Part shown: positions 53,984 through 63,105 of the stretch, in pieces
Layout of the letters: each line of letters begins with the position of its first letter
Position numbering within the stretch: position 1 is the first letter of the stretch
Assembly: GCA_000720805.1 (NCBI GenBank)
Contig: JODI01000008.1
Location: 90,366 to 154,365, forward strand
Direction: 5' to 3'
From: Streptomyces violaceoruber
GTDB taxonomy: Bacteria > Actinomycetota > Actinomycetes > Streptomycetales > Streptomycetaceae
Length of the DNA: 64,000 bases
Position numbers and translations under genes: made by a program
Notes under the pieces: model-generated
Databases searched by the model: none
What the model was told of the DNA's origin: nothing
Seen by the model: only the letters and a program-made list of their open reading frames with translations

Positions 53984-55270
53984 TCACGTACCACCGGGGG
54001 AGGGCCCGTCGGAGGCAGGACCCGAAGAGGTCCCGTCGCCCGAGTCCTGTGCCTCCGGTCGCCGCCCCCACGGCGCACGCGCGCGCGTGAACAGCCCCTC
54101 CCCCGGTCTCCGTCTCCGGTGACCATGCACCCGGGGGTCGTCCGTGACGTCGTACCGCTTCACGTACGCCCCGAGGAACGCCTGGAGCGTGGCGACCGCC
54201 GGGATGGCGATCAGAGCGCCGACGGCACCGAGGAGAGCGGTGCCGGCGATGACCGAGCCGAAGGCGACCGCGGGGTGGATGTCGACGGTCTTGGAGGTCA
54301 GCTTGGGCTGCAGGACGTAGTTCTCGAACTGCTGGTAGACCACGACGAAGATCAGCACCCACAGTGCGTACCAGGGGGCGACCGTGAAGGCGATCAGCAT
54401 GGGCAGGGCGCCCGCGAGATACGTGCCGATGGTGGGGATGAACTGCGAGACCAGTCCCACCCAGACGGCGAGCACGGGCGCGTACGGCACGCCCAGCGAC
54501 TGCAGCAGGATGTAGTGCGCTATTCCGGAGATGAGCGCCATCAGGCCGCGCGAGTAGATGTAGCCGCCGGTCTTGTTGACGGCGATCTCCCACGCGCGCA
54601 GCACCTCAGCCTGCCGGGCGGGGGGCAGCACGGAGCAGATCGCGCGGCGCAGCCGTGGGCCGTCGGCTGCGAAGTAGAACGAGAACAGCGTGATCGTCAG
54701 CAGTTGGAACAGCCCGCCGAGTACCTGCGCGGACACGTCCAGGACGCCGGTGGCACTGTTCTGCACGTAGTTGCGCAGCCAGCCGGACCGGAGCAGGCCC
54801 TCCTGGACGTCCACACGTCTGAGCTCGGTGTGGAAGTGCGTGTTGATCCAGTTGATGACCGAGTCGAGATAGTCCGGGAAGTCCTCGACGATCTTGATGA
54901 TCTGACCCGCGAGCATCGAGCCGAGCAGCGTGATGAAACCCGCGGTCACGATGAGGACGGCGAAGAACACGAGGAACGTGGCCAGTCCCCTGCGCAGGCC
55001 GCGGGAGTTCATCCAGCTCACCGCGGGTTCGATGGCCAGGGCCAGGAAGAACGCGATGAGGATGTTGACCAGCAGGCTGGTGAGCTGGTGGAAGGCCCAA
55101 CTGCCCAGCTGGAACACGGCGATGAGGGCGAGAGCGAGCACCATGGCGCGCGGCAGCCAGCGGGGCATACGGGCGCTCGGCCCGGCGGCGCCCCCGTCGG
55201 CCGGGGGCCGGGTGGGCGGCGTCGCGCCGAGCGGAGATGCGTGCTGGCCGGTCTCGTCAGTGGGTGCCAC
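53984..55270 (-). CDS. AI-2E/PerM-family transporter
   Basis: 428-residue membrane protein of the AI-2 exporter-like superfamily. Helices cluster at ~40-100, then a soluble region (~120-190), then further helices including SRGLMALISGIAHYILL, FIPTIGTYLAGALPMLIAF and AGTALLGAVGALIAIPAVATLQA. The tail from ~375 is Arg/Gly/Pro-rich and disordered. GTG 55270 has GGGCGAG nine bases upstream; GTG 55288 is the other candidate. Substrate unknown; the family name does not prove AI-2 export. Confidence 0.88.
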   Translation of the reverse strand: MAPTDETGQHASPLGATPPTRPPADGGAAGPSARMPRWLPRAMVLALALIAVFQLGSWAFHQLTSLLVNILIAFFLALAIEPAVSWMNSRGLRRGLATFLVFFAVLIVTAGFITLLGSMLAGQIIKIVEDFPDYLDSVINWINTHFHTELRRVDVQEGLLRSGWLRNYVQNSATGVLDVSAQVLGGLFQLLTITLFSFYFAADGPRLRRAICSVLPPARQAEVLRAWEIAVNKTGGYIYSRGLMALISGIAHYILLQSLGVPYAPVLAVWVGLVSQFIPTIGTYLAGALPMLIAFTVAPWYALWVLIFVVVYQQFENYVLQPKLTSKTVDIHPAVAFGSVIAGTALLGAVGALIAIPAVATLQAFLGAYVKRYDVTDDPRVHGHRRRRPGEGLFTRARAPWGRRPEAQDSGDGTSSGPASDGPSPGGT

Positions 55271-55330
55271 GGTGCAAGTCTCGCCCACCGGACCGACAAT
55301 CGGTTGCCCTGGTGCGATCTTCGTGACCGA

Positions 55331-55389
55331 TCAGTGCCTGTCCCGCGAAACGTTCACAGCTTGTCAGTGCTTCTCCCCCGGAACGTTCA
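55331..55389. repeat. 26-bp direct repeat covering the DUF3046 stop codon
   Basis: Copies at 55331-55356 and 55364-55389 are identical at 22 of 26 positions (tcagtgc ... acgttca), 33 bp apart. The second copy encodes the last eight residues and stop of the DUF3046 gene. Confidence 0.8.
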
Positions 55390-55558
55390 TGACACTGCAG
55401 ACCACACGCCAGACGTCCTTGGCGTCCCATCCGGAGTCCAGCGCCTCGTGCACCGTGCGCCCGCCCAGCTCCGTCATCACGTGGTCGCGCGCGAAGGTGT
55501 CGGCGTAGCCCGGACCGAAGTGATCCGCCATCCGCTGCCAGAAGACCGTCAACCGCAT
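55364..55558 (-). CDS. DUF3046 family protein
   Basis: 64-residue cytosolic protein conserved near recA in actinobacteria: MRLTVFWQRMADHFGPGYAD, then HVMTELGGRTVHEALDSGWDAKDVWRVVC. No membrane segment or catalytic motif. ATG at 55558. Function unknown. Confidence 0.88.
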   Translation of the reverse strand: MRLTVFWQRMADHFGPGYADTFARDHVMTELGGRTVHEALDSGWDAKDVWRVVCSVMNVPGEKH

Positions 55559-55638
55559 GCCACCAGTATCCCGCCCCTGAGGGTGGGCCTGAGCCGGGAC
55601 CGCTTGCCGAGACCGCTTTCCGCCCTACGGTCTGACGC

Positions 55639-56583
55639 ATGGCCGAAACCGGAGCTTCCCCACTCCCCCCGACGCCCCCGGCGCACTCCCCGCTCGCCCG
55701 CGCCGAGCACTTCATCTGGCTCACCGCGCGCGTGCTGGAGCAGCACGTCTTCGCCTACCACTTCCTGCGCGGCAGCGCCGACCCTGTGGAGACGGCGCTG
55801 GACGCCTACCGCAACACGGACGGCGGATACGGCCACGCGCTGGAGCCCGATCTACGGGGGCCGGTGAGCCAACCGCTGCACACCGGTCACGCGCTACGGG
55901 TCCTGGACGCCATCGGACGCTGCGGCGGACAGCGCGTGGAGCGCGTGTGCCGGTACCTGACCTCCGTGACCACACCGGACGGCGCCCTGCCGGCGATCCG
56001 TCCCAGCCAACGCGGTTACCCCACGGCCCCGTTCGTCCCGATCCTGGACGACCCGCCGAGCGACCTCCTCGCCACCGGGCCGGTGGTCGGCCTGCTGCAC
56101 CGCAACGAGGTGTGGCACGCCTGGCTGTTCCGGGCCACGGACTTCTGCTGGCAGGCGGTGGAGTCCCTGGAGCGGTCCCATCCGTACGAGCTCCAGGCAG
56201 CCGTGGACTTCCTGGACTCCGCGCCCGACCGCCCGCGCGCGGAGGCGGTCGCCGACCGCCTGGGCCGTCTGGTGCGCGAGCAGCGACTCGCGGTGCTGGA
56301 CCCGGACCGGCTCGACGGCTACCCGGTCGCGCCCGGATACGGGCCGGGCGAGCACCACTTCCCGTACGACTACGCGAGGACGCCGGGCTCGCTCGCGCGC
56401 GCGTGGTTCACGGACGACGAGATGTCCCGCTCCCTGGACTTCCTGGCCGCCGAGCAGCGGGAGGACGGCGGCTGGCCGATCCGCTGGCGCCAGTGGGCCC
56501 CGGGTACCGCCCTGGAGGCCCGCCCCATCGCGACGATCCGGGCACTGCGCACACTGTCCGCGTACGGTCGCCCCTTGAGCTGA
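55639..56583 (+). CDS. Alpha/alpha-toroid (prenyltransferase/squalene-hopene cyclase-like) protein
   Basis: 314 residues with repeats of the terpenoid-cyclase/prenyltransferase toroid fold: YRNTDGGYGHALEPDL near residue 58 and AEQREDGGWPIRWRQW near 277, plus several Gly-Tyr-Pro turns. No DXDD or DDXXD catalytic motif is visible, so it is unlikely to be an active cyclase. ATG 55639. Function unknown. Confidence 0.78.
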   Translation: MAETGASPLPPTPPAHSPLARAEHFIWLTARVLEQHVFAYHFLRGSADPVETALDAYRNTDGGYGHALEPDLRGPVSQPLHTGHALRVLDAIGRCGGQRVERVCRYLTSVTTPDGALPAIRPSQRGYPTAPFVPILDDPPSDLLATGPVVGLLHRNEVWHAWLFRATDFCWQAVESLERSHPYELQAAVDFLDSAPDRPRAEAVADRLGRLVREQRLAVLDPDRLDGYPVAPGYGPGEHHFPYDYARTPGSLARAWFTDDEMSRSLDFLAAEQREDGGWPIRWRQWAPGTALEARPIATIRALRTLSAYGRPLS

Positions 56584-56920
56584 GCCGCTCTCCGGGCAAC
56601 TCGGCGTACCGCCACCACCGGGCCACGCCCGCGCTACGGCGGCGGCGGCCGCCTGCGGCGGGAAAGAGACGGGGACGGGGTGTCCGCCAGCAGCGGTGGT
56701 CGCGTCAACGCCAGCCAGTGGGTCGGAAACCGATTCCGTGACGTCCCGAGGACGGACACCCCTACCCGTCCCCGCCCCCACGCACGACAGGCGAAGCGTT
56801 ACGCGCACCTCCAACCCGCGCACGCAACGGGGACGTCACCACGCACGCCCCCACGCACCCGCACCACGGCCCCTCAACCCACCCGAGGCCTCACCGTCGC
56901 ATCGTCGCAGCTCAGCACCA
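56584..56920. other. Gene-free stretch upstream of lhr
   Basis: Contains in-frame codons upstream of lhr from about 56680, but they translate to Pro/Arg/Thr-rich sequence without domain character and precede a better start signal. No other gene or strong hairpin was seen. Confidence 0.5.
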
Positions 56921-56943
56921 TTGTCAGTCCCGAGGTGCAGGAT
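56921..56943 (+). promoter_or_regulatory. RecA-NDp-like promoter of lhr
   Basis: TTGTCAGTC, 8 bp, CAGGAT: the TTGTCRGTG-N8-TANNNT motif with one mismatch in each element. The -10 element ends six bases before the ATG at 56950, so the first transcribed base would be the A of ATG. Confidence 0.5.
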
Positions 56944-56949
56944 GGACAC

Positions 56950-59900
56950 ATGGTCAGCGACGCACACCGAGCCCTCGACGGCTTCTCCCCCGCGACCCGC
57001 GGCTGGTTCACGGGCGCCTTCGACGCGCCCACCGCGGCCCAGGCCGGCGCGTGGCAGGCCATCGCAGCGGGCTCGGACGTGCTGGTCGTAGCCCCCACCG
57101 GCTCCGGCAAGACCCTCGCGGCCTTCCTCGCCGCACTCGACCAGCTCGCCTCCACACCCCCACCCGCCGACCCCAAGAAGCGCTGCCGGGTCCTGTACGT
57201 CTCCCCCCTCAAGGCCCTCGCCGTCGACGTGGAACGCAACCTCCGCAGCCCCCTCACCGGCATCCGTCAGGAATCCGTACGTCTGGGCCGGCCCGAACCG
57301 GAGGTCAAGGTCGGCATCCGTTCCGGCGACACCCCTCCCGCCGAGCGTCGAGCCCTGTCCACCCGCCCCCCGGACATCCTGATCACCACTCCGGAGTCCC
57401 TGTTCCTGATGCTGACGTCGGCCACACGTGACGCGCTGACCGGAATCGACACGGTGATCCTCGACGAGGTGCACGCGGTGGCGGGCACCAAGCGCGGCGC
57501 GCACCTGGCGCTCTCCCTGGAGCGCCTGGACGAGCTGCTGCCCAAGCCGGCCCGCCGGATCGGCCTGTCGGCGACGGTCCGCCCGGTCGACGAGGTCGCC
57601 CGGTACCTCTCGCCGCGCCGCAAGGTGGAGATCGTCCAGCCGAAGTCGGGCAAGGAGTTCGACCTCTCGGTCGTCGTCCCGGTCGAGGACCTGGGCGAAC
57701 TGGGCGGCTCCCCGGTCGCCGACGGCTCCGAGGGGTCGAACGGCACGGACCGCCCGTCCATCTGGCCGCACGTCGAGGAGCGGATCACCGACCTCGTCCA
57801 GGCCCACCGCTCGACGATCGTGTTCGCCAACTCCCGCCGCCTCGCCGAGCGGCTCTGCAACCGCCTCAACGAAATCGCGTACGAGCGAGCCACCGGCGAA
57901 CCTCTGGACGAGCACCACGCCCCCGCCGAGCTGATGGGCGGCTCGGGTGCGGCGCAGGGCGCGCCCCCGGTCATCGCCCGCGCCCACCACGGCTCGGTAT
58001 CCAAGGAACAGCGCGCCCTGGTCGAAGAGGACCTCAAGGCCGGCCGCCTCCCCGCCGTGGTGGCCACCTCCAGCCTCGAACTGGGCATCGACATGGGTGC
58101 GGTGGACTTGGTCATCCAGGTCGAGTCCCCACCCTCCGTGGCCTCCGGCCTGCAACGCGTCGGCCGCGCGGGGCACCAGGTCGGAGCCGTCTCCACCGGC
58201 GTGGTCTTCCCGAAGTACCGCGGTGACCTGGTCCAGGCGGCAGTCGTCACGGAACGCATGCGCACCGGCTCCATCGAGTCGCTGAAGGTCCCCGCCAACC
58301 CTCTCGACGTCCTCGCCCAGCAGCTCGTCGCCATGACCTCGATGGACACCTGGCAGCTGGACGACCTGCTCGCCATGGTCCGCCGGGCCGCCCCCTTCGC
58401 CTCCCTCCCCGAGTCGGCGTTCACGGCCGTCCTCGACATGCTCGCCGGCCGCTACCCCTCCGACGCCTTCGCGGAGCTGCGTCCGCGCGTGGTCTGGGAC
58501 CGCGTAGCCGGGACGATCACCGGCCGCCCCGGTGCCCAGCGGCTCGCCGTGACCTCCGGCGGCACGATCCCCGACCGCGGCCTCTTCGGTGTCTTCCTCG
58601 CCGGCTCCGACCCCAAGAAGGGCGGCGGCCGGGTCGGTGAGCTCGACGAGGAGATGGTCTACGAGTCCCGGGTCGGCGATGTCTTCACCCTCGGCACCAG
58701 CTCCTGGCGCATCGAGGACATCACCCGCGACCGCGTCCTGGTCTCCCCCGCCCCCGGTGTCCCGGGCAGGCTCCCGTTCTGGAAGGGCGACCAGCTGGGC
58801 CGCCCGCTCGAACTGGGCCGTGCGGTGGGCGCGTTCCTGCGCGAGGTCGGTTCCCTCAGCAAGGAGGACGCCCGTCTCCGCCTCCTCGCCGCGGGCCTGG
58901 ACGCCTGGGCCGCCGACAATGTCCTGTCCTACCTGGACGAGCAGCGCGAGGCCTGCGGCCACATCCCGGACGACCGCACGATCGTCGTGGAGCGCTTCCG
59001 CGACGAACTCGGCGACTGGCGCGTGGTCGTCCATTCCCCCTTCGGCGCCCAGGTGCACGCGCCGTGGGCGCTGGCCCTCGGCGCCAAGCTCTCCGAGCGG
59101 TACGGCATGGACGCCCAGGTCATGCACGCCGACGACGGCATCGTCCTCCGGCTTCCCGACGCCGACCTCATGGGCCTGGACCTGCTCGACCGGGAGCCGG
59201 CGAAGACCGGCACCGAATACGACGCGGACCAAGCCCCCGTCGGCGCGGCGGACGTCGTCTTCGACAAGGGCGACGTCGACCAGATCGTCACCGACCAGGT
59301 GGGCGGCTCGGCCCTGTTCGCGTCCCGCTTCCGCGAGTGCGCCGCCCGCGCGCTGCTCCTGCCCCGCCGCAACCCCGGCAAGCGCACTCCTCTGTGGCAG
59401 CAGCGCCAGCGCGCCGCCCAACTGCTCCAGGTCGCCAGCGAGTTCGGATCCTTCCCGATCGTCCTGGAAGCGGTCCGCGAGTGCCTCCAGGATGTCTTCG
59501 ACGTCCCCGGCCTGGTCGAGCTGATGGGCGACCTGGAGGCCCGCAAGGTGCGCCTGGTCGAGGTCACCACCCCCGAGCCCTCCCCCTTCGCCCGTTCCCT
59601 CCTCTTCGGGTACGTCGCCCAGTTCCTCTACGAGGGAGACTCACCGCTCGCCGAGCGCCGCGCCGCCGCCCTCTCCCTGGACTCGCGGCTGCTGGCCGAA
59701 CTGCTCGGCCAGGCGGAGCTGCGTGAGCTGCTCGACGCCGAGGTGCTGACCGAGCTGGAGCGGGAACTCCAGTGGCTCACCGAGGACCGCCGCGTCAAGG
59801 ACGCCGAGGGCGTCGCCGACCTCCTGCGCCTCCTCGGCCCGCTCACGGCCGCCGAGCTGGCCGAACGGGGCGCCGAGCCGCAGTGGGCCCAGGAGCTGGC

Positions 59901-62040
59901 CGCCGCCCGCCGCGCGATCCGGGTCCGCATCGGCGGCGCCGACCACTGGGCGGCGATCGAGGACGCGGGCCGTCTGCGCGACGCTCTCGGCACAGCGCTC
60001 CCCGTGGGCGTCCCGGAGGCCTTCACGGAGCCCGTCAAGGACCCGCTGGGCGACCTGCTCGCGCGCTACGCCCGCACCCACGGCCCGTTCACCTCGGCCA
60101 TGGCCGCGGACCGCTTCGGTCTGGGCGTCGCGGTCACCGAGGGCGCCCTTCAGCGGCTCGCGGCGACCGGCAGGGTCGTCCAGGGCGAGTTCCACCCGGC
60201 CGGGATCGGCCAGGAGTGGTGCGACGCGGCGGTCCTGCGCCGCCTGCGCCGCCGCTCCCTCGCCGCCCTGCGCCACGAACTGGAGCCGGTGCCACCGCCC
60301 GCCCTCGCCCAGTTCCTCCCCCAGTGGCAGCACATCGGCAGGGGCCACGGCCTGCGCGGTCTCGACGGTCTGGTGCGGGCCGTCGAGCAGTTGCAGGGTG
60401 CGTCCGTGCCCGCGTCCGCACTGGAGAAGCTCGTCCTGCCCTCCCGCGTCGCGAACTACACGCCCGCGATGCTCGACGAACTCACCGCCGCCGGTGAGAT
60501 CGTCTGGGCCGGAGCGGGCTCCCTCCCCGGCAAGGACGGCTGGGTCTCCCTCTACCTGGCGGACGCGGCCCCCCTGCTCCTCCCGCAGCCTCACCCCCTG
60601 GAGCTCACCGCCCTCCACCAATCCGTCCTGGACGCCCTCTCCGGCGGCTACGGCCTGTTCTTCCGCCAGATCGCCGACCAGGTCCGCGCCACCACCCACC
60701 CCGAGGCAACCGACCCCCAACTGGCCGACGCCCTCTGGGACCTGGCCTGGTCCGGCCGCCTCACGAACGACACGCTGACCCCCATGCGCTCCCTCCTGGG
60801 CTCGGGCCGCACCGCCGGCTCCACGGCCCACCGCGCCAAGCGCACGATCCCGCGCGGCCGCTACGGCTCGCTGACCGCCGCCTCCCGTCCCGCCTCACGC
60901 AGCGGCCCGCCGACCGTCGCCGGCCGCTGGTCCCTGCTCCCGGACCGCGAGAGCGACCCCACCGTCCGCGCCCACGCCCTCGCCCGCGTCCTCCTCGACC
61001 GGCATGGAGTGGTGACCCGGGGAGCCGTCTCCGCGGAGGGCGTGGAAGGCGGTTTCTCGGCGGTGTACCGCATCCTGTCCGCCTTCGAGGACAGCGGCCA
61101 GGCGCGCCGTGGCTACGTCGTCGAGGGTCTCGGCGCCGCCCAGTTCGCCATGGACGGCGCGGTCGACCGTCTCCGCGCGGTGGCCAACGCCCGCGACCGC
61201 GGCGAAGCCCTGCCACTCCCGCCCGGGACCGACGGCACCCCCGGCACCGCCCCCGACGGCACCGCCCCGTACACCGACTTCGCTCCCGACGCCTTCGGCC
61301 CCCTCCCGGACTTCTCCCAGGACGCCTTCAACACCCCCACCCCCTTTGGATCCGACGGCCGGAACCCGTCCGACGGACAGAGCCCGCCCAGCGGTCGCAC
61401 CACCCCCATCGATCCCGGCCCGGGCGACGACTGGCCTCCCTCCCCCACCACACGGAGCGAATGGACCTCCCCCCGCGACCTCGCCCCACCGACCGCCCCA
61501 GGAGCAGGACCAGGCCCGGGCACCAGCACCCCGTACGGATCCGCCCCGTCCGCCCCGGACACCGACCGGAGCGGCCCGTACGACCCCTACGGCTCGTACT
61601 CCCCGTACAGCTCCGCCCCGACCGCCCGCCGCCCCCGACCCACCCCCGGCCCCCAGGCCGTCGTCCTCGCCGCCGCCGATCCCGCGAACGCGTACGGCGC
61701 GGCTCTCACCTGGCCGGAGCCCCCCACCGGCGCCGGACACAAGCCCGGCCGCAAGGCGGGCTCCCTGGTCGTGCTCGTGGAGGGCGAGCTGACGCTCTAC
61801 ATGGAGCGCGGCGGCAAGACCCTGCTGGCCTGGCCCTCCGACCCCGATGGCACAGCCACCGGTGACCCGCGCCTGCGGGCCGCCGCGGAGGCCCTGGCCG
61901 CGGCGGCCAAGGCGGGCTCCCTCGGCACGGTCACCGTGGAACGCGTCAACGGCGCCTCGGCCCTGACGTCCCCCATCGGCACCCTCCTGGAAGCCACCGG
62001 CTTCATCGCCACCCCGCGCGGCCTACGCCTCAGGGCATGA
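56950..62040 (+). CDS. lhr: Lhr-type large helicase
   Basis: 3'-5' superfamily 2 helicase of the long Lhr class. 1696 residues: Walker A VVAPTGSGKT (~47-56), DEVH in TVILDEVHAVAG, SAT motif GLSATVRPVDE, motif VI in LQRVGRAGHQVG, then winged-helix, Lhr-core beta-barrel and long C-terminal domains. A Pro/Gly/Ser-rich insertion of about 140 residues (61220-61660) interrupts the C-terminal part before it resumes at QAVVLAAADPANAYGAAL. ATG 56950 was chosen by alignment to a damage-type promoter and AGGA seven bases upstream. The nei-type gene follows 135 bp later, as in mycobacteria. Confidence 0.94.
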   Translation: MVSDAHRALDGFSPATRGWFTGAFDAPTAAQAGAWQAIAAGSDVLVVAPTGSGKTLAAFLAALDQLASTPPPADPKKRCRVLYVSPLKALAVDVERNLRSPLTGIRQESVRLGRPEPEVKVGIRSGDTPPAERRALSTRPPDILITTPESLFLMLTSATRDALTGIDTVILDEVHAVAGTKRGAHLALSLERLDELLPKPARRIGLSATVRPVDEVARYLSPRRKVEIVQPKSGKEFDLSVVVPVEDLGELGGSPVADGSEGSNGTDRPSIWPHVEERITDLVQAHRSTIVFANSRRLAERLCNRLNEIAYERATGEPLDEHHAPAELMGGSGAAQGAPPVIARAHHGSVSKEQRALVEEDLKAGRLPAVVATSSLELGIDMGAVDLVIQVESPPSVASGLQRVGRAGHQVGAVSTGVVFPKYRGDLVQAAVVTERMRTGSIESLKVPANPLDVLAQQLVAMTSMDTWQLDDLLAMVRRAAPFASLPESAFTAVLDMLAGRYPSDAFAELRPRVVWDRVAGTITGRPGAQRLAVTSGGTIPDRGLFGVFLAGSDPKKGGGRVGELDEEMVYESRVGDVFTLGTSSWRIEDITRDRVLVSPAPGVPGRLPFWKGDQLGRPLELGRAVGAFLREVGSLSKEDARLRLLAAGLDAWAADNVLSYLDEQREACGHIPDDRTIVVERFRDELGDWRVVVHSPFGAQVHAPWALALGAKLSERYGMDAQVMHADDGIVLRLPDADLMGLDLLDREPAKTGTEYDADQAPVGAADVVFDKGDVDQIVTDQVGGSALFASRFRECAARALLLPRRNPGKRTPLWQQRQRAAQLLQVASEFGSFPIVLEAVRECLQDVFDVPGLVELMGDLEARKVRLVEVTTPEPSPFARSLLFGYVAQFLYEGDSPLAERRAAALSLDSRLLAELLGQAELRELLDAEVLTELERELQWLTEDRRVKDAEGVADLLRLLGPLTAAELAERGAEPQWAQELAAARRAIRVRIGGADHWAAIEDAGRLRDALGTALPVGVPEAFTEPVKDPLGDLLARYARTHGPFTSAMAADRFGLGVAVTEGALQRLAATGRVVQGEFHPAGIGQEWCDAAVLRRLRRRSLAALRHELEPVPPPALAQFLPQWQHIGRGHGLRGLDGLVRAVEQLQGASVPASALEKLVLPSRVANYTPAMLDELTAAGEIVWAGAGSLPGKDGWVSLYLADAAPLLLPQPHPLELTALHQSVLDALSGGYGLFFRQIADQVRATTHPEATDPQLADALWDLAWSGRLTNDTLTPMRSLLGSGRTAGSTAHRAKRTIPRGRYGSLTAASRPASRSGPPTVAGRWSLLPDRESDPTVRAHALARVLLDRHGVVTRGAVSAEGVEGGFSAVYRILSAFEDSGQARRGYVVEGLGAAQFAMDGAVDRLRAVANARDRGEALPLPPGTDGTPGTAPDGTAPYTDFAPDAFGPLPDFSQDAFNTPTPFGSDGRNPSDGQSPPSGRTTPIDPGPGDDWPPSPTTRSEWTSPRDLAPPTAPGAGPGPGTSTPYGSAPSAPDTDRSGPYDPYGSYSPYSSAPTARRPRPTPGPQAVVLAAADPANAYGAALTWPEPPTGAGHKPGRKAGSLVVLVEGELTLYMERGGKTLLAWPSDPDGTATGDPRLRAAAEALAAAAKAGSLGTVTVERVNGASALTSPIGTLLEATGFIATPRGLRLRA

Positions 62041-62175
62041 CACGGCGAGAACCCTCCACCGCGTCACTCGTCCCCGGCGTCACACCCGACGTCTCCCGGC
62101 CATCGCACCCCCACGGCACGGAATCGGGAAGCGCACCAGCCGCCCCCGCCGCCTCCCGCGTGCCACCCTTGACCC

Positions 62176-63069
62176 ATGCCCGAAGGAGACACGGTCTGGC
62201 AGGCCGCGAGACGGCTGCACAGCGCCCTCGCGGGCAAGGTGCTGACGCGTAGCGACCTGCGGGTCCCCAAGTACGCTACCGCCGACCTCACCGGCCGCAC
62301 CGTCCTGGACGTCACCCCGCGCGGCAAGCACCTCCTGGCCCGCATCGAGGGCGGCCTCACCCTCCACTCGCACCTACGGATGGACGGCTCCTGGAAGGTG
62401 TACGCCCACGACCAGCGCTGGACCGGCGGCCCCGCCCACCAGATCCGCGCGATCCTCGGCACCGCCGACCGCACGGCCGTCGGCTACCGCCTCCCCGTAC
62501 TCGAACTCCTCCGCACCGCCGACGAACACCGCGCCGTGGGTCACCTCGGCCCCGACCTCCTGGGCCCGGACTGGGACCCCGCCCTGGCTCTGGCCAACCT
62601 CCTCGCCGACCCCGCCCGCCCCCTCGGCGAGGCCCTGCTCGACCAGCGCAATCTCGCCGGCATCGGCAATGTCTACAAGAGCGAACTGTGCTTCCTCCTC
62701 GGCGTGACCCCCTGGCTGCCCGTCGGCGCCCTCCCCCAGGACCGCGCCGCACATCTGCCGGCGCTCGCCAAGAGCCTTCTGGAGGTCAACCGGGACCGCC
62801 CGGTCCGCGTCACGACCGGCCGCCGAGGCCAGGACCTGTTCGTGTACGGCCGCGCGCCCCGCCCCTGCCTGCGCTGTCGCACGCCGGTCCGGGTGGCCGA
62901 CCAGGGCGACGGCTCCCGTGAACGCCCCACGTACTGGTGCCCGACCTGCCAGACCGGCCCCGCTCCGGCACCGGGCACCCACCGATCGCCCCGGGCCCGA
63001 CCCGTCCGACCCCCACAGTCCTCCCAGCCGTCCCGGCCCAAACCGCCCCGTACAGCTCCGTACGACTAA
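62176..63069 (+). CDS. nei: Fpg/Nei-family DNA glycosylase (Nei2-like)
   Basis: Base-excision glycosylase/AP lyase for oxidised bases. The 297-residue protein starts MPEGDTVWQAA, with catalytic Pro2 and Glu3 and the Nei-type GDTVW; helix-two-turn-helix near LDQRNLAGIGNVYKSELCF; and a C-terminal zinc finger with CLRCRTP and YWCPTCQ. A Pro/Arg-rich tail of ~35 residues follows. It is downstream of lhr on the same strand, a pairing conserved in actinobacteria that points to a joint repair role. Confidence 0.94.
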   Translation: MPEGDTVWQAARRLHSALAGKVLTRSDLRVPKYATADLTGRTVLDVTPRGKHLLARIEGGLTLHSHLRMDGSWKVYAHDQRWTGGPAHQIRAILGTADRTAVGYRLPVLELLRTADEHRAVGHLGPDLLGPDWDPALALANLLADPARPLGEALLDQRNLAGIGNVYKSELCFLLGVTPWLPVGALPQDRAAHLPALAKSLLEVNRDRPVRVTTGRRGQDLFVYGRAPRPCLRCRTPVRVADQGDGSRERPTYWCPTCQTGPAPAPGTHRSPRARPVRPPQSSQPSRPKPPRTAPYD

Positions 63070-63099
63070 TTGACGACCCGTCAGAAACCCTCGTACCGT
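63070..63099 (+). promoter_or_regulatory. Promoter with overlapping operator-like dyad for the SDR gene
   Basis: TTGACG (63070-63075) and TACCGT (63094-63099) are separated by 18 bp; the -10 ends six bases before the ATG at 63106, predicting a leaderless mRNA. The dyad TGACG-acc-CGTCA (63071-63083) overlaps the -35 and looks like a TetR-family operator. Confidence 0.6.
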
Positions 63100-63105
63100 C
63101 CTCTC

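Noticed and set aside
55361..55383. RecA-NDp promoter at TTGTCAGTG on the plus strand
   Set aside because: No TANNNT follows at 8 bp and the site lies at the 3' end of DUF3046 with no gene start nearby.
56680..56949. N-terminal extension of Lhr
   Set aside because: The extra 90 codons are low-complexity, lack a domain, and precede both a ribosome binding site and a promoter-like motif located just before ATG 56950.
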